In this document: piece by piece, positions 58,631-64,000 of the stretch
Position numbering within the stretch: position 1 is the stretch's first letter
How the letters are laid out: each line of letters opens with the position of its first letter
Assembly: GCA_023398165.1 (NCBI GenBank)
Contig: JAEWSQ010000017.1
Coordinates: 1 to 64,000, forward strand
From: Spirochaetota bacterium
GTDB taxonomy: Bacteria; Spirochaetota; Spirochaetia; Treponematales; Treponemataceae
Length of the DNA: 64,000 bases
Reading direction: 5' to 3'
Notes under the pieces: model-generated
Seen by the model: only the letters and a program-made list of their open reading frames with translations
Told to the model about the DNA's origin: nothing
Database searches by the model: none
Position numbers and translations under genes: made by a program

Positions 58631-59814
58631 GGTATTGAGCGGGATATTATCCCTCCTCCTGCTGTCACGCCGTGTAAATATACTACAACAGATTGCCCCG
58701 GGGCAACTGCTCTTTGCGGTTTTTCAAATTTCACAATGAAGCTTCCCTCATTAGTATCAGACTTCATAATTCGAGCCTGGAAGGGAGGGCTTGCAAGGCG
58801 GATTTTCACCATCGCAGTAAACGGTTTTTCGGGTTCATATCCGCCTGCCCAAACCCAGTTATCAGCTTCTAAAGCGGAGGAAAAAAGTCCGTCATCATCA
58901 GATAAAACTATCTCATTGCTTTCAGGATAAATAGCACTTACATACAAAGGTTTATTTGAACTGACGCCGAGGCCTCTGCGCTGTCCTATGGTATAGTGTT
59001 CTATACCGCGGTGGATGCCGAGCCTTTTCCCGTCATCGCTAATGATGTTTCCCGCAATTGAAGATTTATCGGAAAAAATAATGTCAAAGTATTCCTGTGG
59101 TACAAAATCCTGACTTTCTCCTCTCGATGCAGAGTGTAAGTTTCTTTCCTTTGCCATCGCGAACACCTGTTTTTTTGTGAATGAACTCAATGGAAAACGG
59201 ACTTTCTCCCATACAGAAGACGGAACACGGCATAAAAAGTATGACTGATCTTTTGCCCTGTCATAGGCCTGTGTTATTAGAAGGGGGCGGTTATCAGATG
59301 CAGCTTGGGAAGATACGCTTTCATCATTATAGAGAAATGCAATATCAGCTTCCGGCCGTACAAGTTTTGCATAGTGTCCGGTACAGAAATAGTCGTACTT
59401 GATGCCGAGTTTTTCTATGCCGGAAAGAAGTGAGCCGAATTTTATATGAGCATTGCATTGAATACAGGGATTGGGAGTTCTTCCCTTGCGGTATTCGTCT
59501 TTAAAATATGACAGAACAAAGGACTGATAATCGTTGTGAACCGGAATGACGTGATACTCAATACTGTGTTCTTTGCAGAATTTTCTGCATTCCTCAATAT
59601 CGTTTGCCTCGTCCGGGCTGTAGCAGGATGAACGGATTCCGTCTGAAGAGGGGGGCAGGGGGAGTTTAGAATCCCAGACGGACATGGTGACTCCTATAAC
59701 GCGGCATCCGGCTTCTTTTAAAAGAACCGCGGTAAGCGTGGAATCAACACCTCCAGACATACCTACAACCACAGTCGAGTTTTTATCCGGCATTTGAACT
59801 TCAGTAAACTTCAT
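58627..59814 (-). CDS. mnmA: tRNA-specific 2-thiouridylase MnmA
   Basis: 395 residues from the ATG at 59814; an ATG at 59793 is an alternative, and 30 more residues upstream would lie ahead of the promoter. The PP-loop VVGMSGGVDST, the first catalytic Cys region GRTPNPCIQCNAHIKFG and the C-terminal YTIGQRRGLGV are clear. The second catalytic cysteine, usually in a SxxICF motif, is not found: the matching place reads GESQDFVPQEYF. The enzyme thiolates U34 of Lys, Glu and Gln tRNAs with sulfur from the cysteine desulfurase encoded next to it. It heads the mnmA-nifS-nifU operon. Confidence 0.88.
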   Translation of the reverse strand: MKFTEVQMPDKNSTVVVGMSGGVDSTLTAVLLKEAGCRVIGVTMSVWDSKLPLPPSSDGIRSSCYSPDEANDIEECRKFCKEHSIEYHVIPVHNDYQSFVLSYFKDEYRKGRTPNPCIQCNAHIKFGSLLSGIEKLGIKYDYFCTGHYAKLVRPEADIAFLYNDESVSSQAASDNRPLLITQAYDRAKDQSYFLCRVPSSVWEKVRFPLSSFTKKQVFAMAKERNLHSASRGESQDFVPQEYFDIIFSDKSSIAGNIISDDGKRLGIHRGIEHYTIGQRRGLGVSSNKPLYVSAIYPESNEIVLSDDDGLFSSALEADNWVWAGGYEPEKPFTAMVKIRLASPPFQARIMKSDTNEGSFIVKFEKPQRAVAPGQSVVVYLHGVTAGGGIISRSIP

Positions 59815-59820
59815 AGTGTA

Positions 59821-59849
59821 AATATATCTTTTTATCAGAAAATAGTGAA
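59821..59849 (-). promoter_or_regulatory. Promoter of mnmA-nifS-nifU, leaderless layout
   Basis: On the minus strand: TTCACT (59849-59844), 17 bases, TATATT (59826-59821), then 6 bases to the ATG at 59814. No ribosome site. Confidence 0.5.
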
Positions 59850-59911
59850 GTAATTTTGAATAAAAAACTATTAAAATACTAGGAAAATATGAAATATAAA
59901 TCATATTCTTA

Positions 59912-59925
59912 TATACTTTAGTATA
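59912..59925. promoter_or_regulatory. Palindrome between mnmA and rrf2
   Basis: TATACT-TT-AGTATA, a perfect 6-bp inverted repeat in the divergent region, 22 bases before the rrf2 ATG. It could be the regulator's own operator, or simply AT-rich promoter sequence. Confidence 0.35.
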
Positions 59926-59946
59926 AAAACATGGTATTTTAGGAAT

Positions 59947-60387
59947 ATGAAAATATCAACCCGCGGAAGATATGCGATGCGTATGCTTATTCATATTGCT
60001 GCTCAGGACAGAGATAAGTATATTACACTCAAGGAAATTTCTGAACAGCAGAATATTTCAATAAAGTATCTTGAGCAGATCGTCATACTGCTGAGTAAAA
60101 AAAATTTACTTTTAAGCACCCGCGGTCCTTCGGGCGGATACAAACTATCGCGCAATCCTGAAGAAATTACAATATATGAAATTCTCCTTGCTTCCGAGGG
60201 TTCCATGTCTCCCGTCTCGTGCCTTGAAGGCGATGATACTACGTGTGAACGTGCTGATATTTGCCCTACGAGAGAAATTTGGAAGAATCTTGATAAGCTC
60301 ATTTATGATTACTTAACTTCACTAACATTAGCAGATATCATCAACAAGGAAAATTCAAAAAAATCCATTTTAAATTACTCTATATAA
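59947..60387 (+). CDS. Rrf2/IscR-family regulator
   Basis: 146 residues. MKISTRGRYAMRMLIHIA, the winged HTH (LKEISEQQNISIKYLEQIV, RGPSGGYKLSR) and three cysteines in SCLEGDDTTCERADICPT are typical of Rrf2 proteins that bind a [2Fe-2S] cluster (IscR, NsrR) or sense cysteine metabolism (CymR). It lies between the Fe-S operon (divergent) and the metY-cysK operon (downstream), so it is the likely regulator of both. A TATTTT lies 6 bases before the ATG, which also has an AGGA close by. Confidence 0.9.
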   Translation: MKISTRGRYAMRMLIHIAAQDRDKYITLKEISEQQNISIKYLEQIVILLSKKNLLLSTRGPSGGYKLSRNPEEITIYEILLASEGSMSPVSCLEGDDTTCERADICPTREIWKNLDKLIYDYLTSLTLADIINKENSKKSILNYSI

Positions 60388-60398
60388 TATTTCTCTGC

Positions 60399-60451
60399 TT
60401 GACAATAAAAGGAACACTTGGTACTATTTAATAACCTATAAAACCTATAGG
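60399..60451 (+). promoter_or_regulatory. Promoter and putative Rrf2 operator of metY-cysK
   Basis: TTGACA (60399-60404), 17 bases, TACTAT (60422-60427). At the predicted transcription start lies ACCTATAAAACCTATAGG (60434-60451), a repeated CCTATA with a perfect CCTATAGG palindrome. Placement at +1 fits repression. That the Rrf2 protein encoded just upstream binds it is an inference. Confidence 0.6.
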
Positions 60452-60547
60452 AAATATATTAAAAGCAGTTCCGGAAATTTTACATCCGTAAAACTGTATT
60501 CCATGATGAATTCACTAAGGATAATTCATGCGAAAAAGGAGTACACG

Positions 60548-61828
60548 GTGGCTACAAAAAGAAGATTTGAGACCTTACAGGTTCATGCGGGTCAGGAGAC
60601 ACCTGACAGTGCAACGGGCTCGAGAGCGGTGCCTATTTATCAGACATCGTCATTCGTGTTTGATTCCTGCGCCCAGGCTGAAGGAAGATTTAATCTTTCA
60701 CAGGGCGGGAATATTTATTCGCGAATCATGAATCCGACAAGTTCTGTATTTGAGCAGAGGGTTAATGAACTTGAAGGCGGAAGCGGTGCTCTCAGTACTG
60801 CCTCCGGTGCTGCGTCCGTTACGTATGCAGTGCTAAATATTGCTTCATCCGGGGATCACATTGTAAGCTCACGTTCGGTATACGGCGGAACCTACAATTT
60901 GTTTGCCAATACACTGAAAGTTTTCGGCATAGACGTGACTTTTGTAGATCAGCGTTCAGTAGAAAATTTCCGCAGTGCAATAAAACCGAATACAAAGGCC
61001 TTATTCATAGAAACTTTATCAAATCCTGCTTCCGAAGCAGCTGATATTGAAGGCATTGCACGGATTGCAAAGGAAAACGGCATACCCCTTATTGTCGACA
61101 ACACCTTTGCCACCCCGTATTTATTCAGACCCTTTGAGCACGGGGCAAATGTTGTTATTCATTCTGCTACAAAATTTATTGGAGGGCACGGAACAACGAT
61201 AGGCGGTATTATTGTTGACGGGGGAAATTTTAACTGGGCTCAAAATGATAAATTCCCGTCTCTCTCGAAACCGAACCCGGGTTATCACGGACTTGTGTTT
61301 TCCGATGTATTTAAAAATACTGCTTTTATCACGAAAATCCGGGTAACTCTGCTTCGTGACACGGGAGCCTCATTAAGTCCCTTCCATTCGTTTCTTTTTT
61401 TACAGGGTTTGGAAACCTTATCGCTCAGGGTGGAACGGCATATATACAATACGTTAAAAGTAGTAAATTTTCTTGCAAAACATCCGCAGGTTGAGAAAGT
61501 GCATCATCCGTCTCTTCCTGACAGTGAAAGCCACGAGCTGTATAAAAAATATTTTCCGCTCGGAGCGGGCTCAATTTTTACTTTCGAGGTTAAGGGGGAT
61601 GCACAGCGGGCTAAAGATGTTATTGACAGGTTAAAGCTTTTTTCCCTTCTTGCAAATGTGGCGGATGCAAAATCCCTCGTTATCCATCCCGCGTCCACGA
61701 CTCACTCCCAGATGAATGAGGCGGAACTGGAAAAAGCCGGAATAAAGCCTAATACAATAAGACTTTCTATAGGTATTGAACATATAGATGATATTCTGGA
61801 TGATTTATCTGCAGCATTGGCTGTATAA
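60548..61828 (+). CDS. metY: O-acetylhomoserine sulfhydrylase (MetY type)
   Basis: 426 residues from the GTG at 60548, chosen because AAGGAG lies 7 bases ahead and the next residues (TKRRFETLQVHAGQETPD) match the family start; the ATG at 60503 has no ribosome site. The PLP lysine is in IHSATKFIGGHGTTIGG. Family members of this length condense O-acetylhomoserine with sulfide to homocysteine; some act on O-acetylserine or methanethiol. It is first of a two-gene sulfur operon with cysK and has a leader of about 114 bases. Confidence 0.9.
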   Translation: MATKRRFETLQVHAGQETPDSATGSRAVPIYQTSSFVFDSCAQAEGRFNLSQGGNIYSRIMNPTSSVFEQRVNELEGGSGALSTASGAASVTYAVLNIASSGDHIVSSRSVYGGTYNLFANTLKVFGIDVTFVDQRSVENFRSAIKPNTKALFIETLSNPASEAADIEGIARIAKENGIPLIVDNTFATPYLFRPFEHGANVVIHSATKFIGGHGTTIGGIIVDGGNFNWAQNDKFPSLSKPNPGYHGLVFSDVFKNTAFITKIRVTLLRDTGASLSPFHSFLFLQGLETLSLRVERHIYNTLKVVNFLAKHPQVEKVHHPSLPDSESHELYKKYFPLGAGSIFTFEVKGDAQRAKDVIDRLKLFSLLANVADAKSLVIHPASTTHSQMNEAELEKAGIKPNTIRLSIGIEHIDDILDDLSAALAV

Positions 61829-61854
61829 TATAAACAGTATGATTGGGGGTATAT

Positions 61855-62787
61855 ATGAAAGTTGCACAGAAAATTACAGATTTGGTCGGAAACACTCCTT
61901 TACTGGAACTCGAACGCCTGGCGGAAAAGAAAGGCTATGGAGCAAAAGTGCTTGCCAAGCTCGAATACTTCAATCCTGCAGGGAGCATCAAAGATAGAAT
62001 TGCCAAAGCAATGATAGAGGATGCAGTCGCAAAGGGTAAACTCGGGAAAGGTTCTGTAATAATTGAACCGACAAGCGGGAATACCGGAATAGGACTCGCT
62101 TCTGCCGCAGTGAGTTACGGCTTCCGTATCATACTTACCATGCCCGAAACGATGAGTGTCGAAAGAAGGGCTCTTCTAAAAGCCTACGGGGCAGAGATTG
62201 TTCTTACCGAAGGTTCAAAGGGCATGAGCGGCGCAATAGCCAAGGCTGAAGAATTAGCAAAGGAAATTGAAGGAAGTTTTATTCCCGGACAGTTTGAAAA
62301 TCCTGTAAATCCTAAAACGCATTACGAAACCACCGGCCCTGAAATCTGGAACGATACTGACGGTACTGTGGATATTTTTGTCTCAGCTATAGGAACGGGC
62401 GGAACCATAAGCGGTACCGGTTTGTTCCTCAAGGAGAAAAAGAGTTCAGTAAAAGTTATTGGTGTGGAGCCGGCATCTTCGCCTGTACTGACAAAAGGAA
62501 CGGCGGGGTCTCACCGAATTCAAGGCATCGGTGCGGGTTTTATTCCCAAGACACTCAATACTGATATTTATGATGAAATTATTGCTGTCGAAAACGATGA
62601 CGCCTTTGAAGCAGCTAAAGAGCTGGGCTTTACCGAGGGAGTACTTGCAGGTATTTCATCCGGAGCCGCCCTTAAGGCCGCAGAAATTCTTGCGTTAAGA
62701 AGTGAAAATAAGGGGAAAACCATAGTCGTTATTCTGCCGGACACCGGAGAGCGCTATCTTTCAACTCCTTTATTCTCTCTGACATGA
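61855..62787 (+). CDS. cysK: Cysteine synthase A
   Basis: 310 residues from the ATG at 61855 (GGGGG 7-8 bases ahead; the upstream TTG is less likely). NPAGSIKDRIAK holds the PLP lysine (K46), TSGNTGIG binds the substrate carboxylate and GTGGTISGTG the phosphate. It makes cysteine from O-acetylserine and sulfide, and follows metY by 26 bases. The product feeds the nearby NifS-dependent pathways. Confidence 0.94.
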   Translation: MKVAQKITDLVGNTPLLELERLAEKKGYGAKVLAKLEYFNPAGSIKDRIAKAMIEDAVAKGKLGKGSVIIEPTSGNTGIGLASAAVSYGFRIILTMPETMSVERRALLKAYGAEIVLTEGSKGMSGAIAKAEELAKEIEGSFIPGQFENPVNPKTHYETTGPEIWNDTDGTVDIFVSAIGTGGTISGTGLFLKEKKSSVKVIGVEPASSPVLTKGTAGSHRIQGIGAGFIPKTLNTDIYDEIIAVENDDAFEAAKELGFTEGVLAGISSGAALKAAEILALRSENKGKTIVVILPDTGERYLSTPLFSLT

Positions 62788-62829
62788 TTTTTAAAAACCG
62801 GAATGTGTAATTCTGAGAGAATCATTTTC

Positions 62830-62858
62830 TTGCAGGTTTTTATTCTCTATGATAGTAT
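62830..62858 (+). promoter_or_regulatory. Promoter of the acyltransferase gene
   Basis: TTGCAG (62830-62835), 17 bases, TAGTAT (62853-62858). An inverted repeat AGAGAAT/ATTCTCT (62817-62849) spans it. Confidence 0.6.
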
Positions 62859-62885
62859 TAGCTGCTTAGTACAAAGGACTGCTCA

Positions 62886-63686
62886 ATGAAAGAACCTTAC
62901 ATTCCTGATCTCGGTTTACAATATCCGGACATTCCCGATGCTCATTTTATTGAGCGTGTTATAGACAAGCCTTATGAGGTTAATGAAAATTATCCCTTTC
63001 TCGAGAAAAATAGTATTTTCAGAGCCTGGAGCGCTTTAACCTATCTGGGAATTTTTACTCTTGTTTTTCTTATTGCTCCAGTTAAGTACGGTTTAAAGAT
63101 TGAAGGCCGTGAAAACTTGAAAAAGAATAAAAAGTTATTAAAAAACGGTGCGCTAACCGTTTCGAATCATACCTTTAAATGGGATTTTTTAGCAGTACTT
63201 CAGGCGGTACGGTACCGCCGGCTGTGGTTCCCCGCATGGAAGGAAAATTTCGGTACAAAAGACCGGAATCTTATACGGCTCGTGGGCGGTATTCCTGTTC
63301 CCTCCTCCCTGCGTGCCATGGGTAAATTTAACGAAGCCTTTGATGAACTGCATGCAAAGAAAAAATGGATGCATGTCTTCCCCGAATCAAGCAACTGGCC
63401 CTATTATGCACCTATCCGTCCGTTTAAAAAAGGAGCTTTCACATTTGCACAGCGGTATAATCTGCCGGTTATTCCCATGGCTTTTTCGTATAGAAAACCC
63501 GAGGGGCTGCTTAAACTTATATTGAAAGAAAAACCTGCAATTACGCTCAGGGTCGGCGAACCGCTCGTTATTGATGAGTCGCTTTCGAGAAAAGAGGCTA
63601 TTCTCGCGCTGAGAAAACAATGCCACGAAAAGATAGTCGGGCTTGCAGGCATAGAGAAGAATATCTGGCCCGCCGAGGGTGACTAA
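62886..63686 (+). CDS. 1-acyl-sn-glycerol-3-phosphate acyltransferase-like protein (PlsC family)
   Basis: 266 residues. The HX4D motif is NHTFKWDFLAVL and the FPEG-like motif reads VFPESSNWPYYAPIRPFKKG, with Gly replaced by Ser. A membrane helix lies at about 50-70. PlsC enzymes add the second acyl chain to lysophosphatidate; the replaced residue and a long N-terminus (PYIPDLGLQYPDIPDAHFIE) suggest a side branch with another acceptor. AAGGA stands 9 bases ahead of the ATG. Its stop overlaps that of the convergent HAD gene. Confidence 0.85.
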   Translation: MKEPYIPDLGLQYPDIPDAHFIERVIDKPYEVNENYPFLEKNSIFRAWSALTYLGIFTLVFLIAPVKYGLKIEGRENLKKNKKLLKNGALTVSNHTFKWDFLAVLQAVRYRRLWFPAWKENFGTKDRNLIRLVGGIPVPSSLRAMGKFNEAFDELHAKKKWMHVFPESSNWPYYAPIRPFKKGAFTFAQRYNLPVIPMAFSYRKPEGLLKLILKEKPAITLRVGEPLVIDESLSRKEAILALRKQCHEKIVGLAGIEKNIWPAEGD

Positions 63687-64000
63687 GCCGGTATTATTTG
63701 TGCAGGATTTGCCTTAATAAACTGCATAAAACAGGCAAAAAAAGTTTCCCAGTCCATGAGATTGGGATCCTTTTCCGACCGTTTTGTCTTGTGTGTTTTA
63801 ATCTGTATATATTTCATACCGCTGTTTTTGGCAAATGCAATATCGGTGTCGCCTCTGTCGCCGACCATGAGAATCTGATGCGGACTCAAATGCAGGTCTT
63901 CGCAGATAATTTTCGCTGCGCGCGGCGAGGGTTTCAATGATCCCAGCTTTTCTGAACAGTATACAATCCCGCATTGCTCAGGATTAAGTCCTATTGCTTC
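63683..64000 (-). CDS. HAD-superfamily hydrolase, C-terminal part (runs off the window)
   Basis: The frame is open to the window end, so only the last 105 residues are seen. HAD motif III Lys lies in KLGSLKPSPRAAK and motif IV is ILMVGDRGDTDIAFAKNSGM. The nucleophile Asp motif must lie outside. Substrate unknown. The ending converges with the acyltransferase gene by 4 bases. Confidence 0.8.
   Translation of the reverse strand, partial: EAIGLNPEQCGIVYCSEKLGSLKPSPRAAKIICEDLHLSPHQILMVGDRGDTDIAFAKNSGMKYIQIKTHKTKRSEKDPNLMDWETFFACFMQFIKANPAQIIPA

Noticed and set aside
59815..59904. N-terminal extension of MnmA by 30 hydrophobic residues
   Set aside because: It covers the promoter region and would place a membrane-like segment before a soluble enzyme.
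60503..60547. ATG start of metY 15 codons upstream
   Set aside because: No ribosome site there, whereas the GTG at 60548 has AAGGAG at the right distance and begins the family's usual N-terminus.

Overview
The window reads as chromosomal DNA from a spirochaete, most probably a host-associated Treponema. This is inferred from gene content: a FliG paralogue of the spirochaetal FliG1 kind, a UPF0164 (FadL-like) outer-membrane protein of the kind known from T. pallidum, a DUF115 motility-type protein, a LolA-like carrier next to RodZ and RimO, and many secreted or lipid-anchored proteins with short Lys-rich signal peptides. Coding density is high, most genes overlap or abut within operons, and tRNA genes do not encode CCA. 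No phage, IS element, rRNA or CRISPR array is visible.

Layout. 0.3-5.9 kb: lolA-like, rodZ-like, rimO and a PcrA/UvrD helicase, running as one operon. 5.9-11 kb: a degenerate aminotransferase-like protein, a small membrane protein, then the most unusual locus. This is a membrane protein (DUF2207-like outer domain) ending in nine Cys-x-x-x units, overlapped by a radical SAM/SPASM enzyme with a PqqD-like N-terminus, overlapped in turn by a four-helix membrane protein. A small Rpn-nuclease C-terminal-like gene converges on it. 11.4-17.8 kb: fliG1, then rplU-prp-rpmA and obg-nadD-yqeK-LCP-rsfS, the familiar ribosome-assembly/NAD/stringency cluster. 17.9-29.1 kb: an extremely acidic small protein, ispE, spoVG, tRNA-Gln, bL25, tilS, ftsH, a TPR/Asp-rich repeat protein, an HtrA-like lipoprotein and lepA. 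29.1-32.3 kb (minus): a membrane-anchored PPIC-type chaperone and the DUF115 protein.

32.4-35.4 kb: tRNA-Asp and tRNA-Pro followed by a hairpin-rich stretch and a cassette of small accessory genes on the minus strand (methyltransferase, TfoX-N, GNAT, a nitroreductase tail remnant, NYN-OST-HTH). 35.4-39.1 kb: a self-regulated ABC-2 exporter operon (ATPase, two permeases, a 46-residue membrane peptide, TetR) with two near-identical palindromic operators. 39.2-49.3 kb: an EpmB/KamA-type aminomutase, a giant SpoIIE-type phosphatase coupled to a 1021-residue periplasmic repeat protein, and the UPF0164 protein. 49.4-56.8 kb: GH57 plus DUF4912 pair, RluA-type synthase, a transglutaminase-like secreted protein, an HTH-EIIA(Ntr) fusion, cytidine deaminase, and a propeller-like protein paired with a catalytically dead M23 domain. 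56.9-63.7 kb: mnmA-nifS-nifU (Fe-S and tRNA thiolation) divergent from an Rrf2 regulator, then metY-cysK (sulfur assimilation), an acyltransferase and a HAD fragment running off the end.

Regulation. Many operons have clear sigma70-type promoters (TTGACA-n17-TATAAT). Several first genes (5914, 7033, lepA, kamA, rluA, mnmA, rrf2) have a -10-like hexamer exactly six bases before the start codon and, except rrf2, no Shine-Dalgarno sequence, which points to leaderless transcripts. The Cys-repeat tail with its radical SAM partner is the best candidate for an undescribed system. All functional assignments rest on reading motifs by eye; no database search was run.
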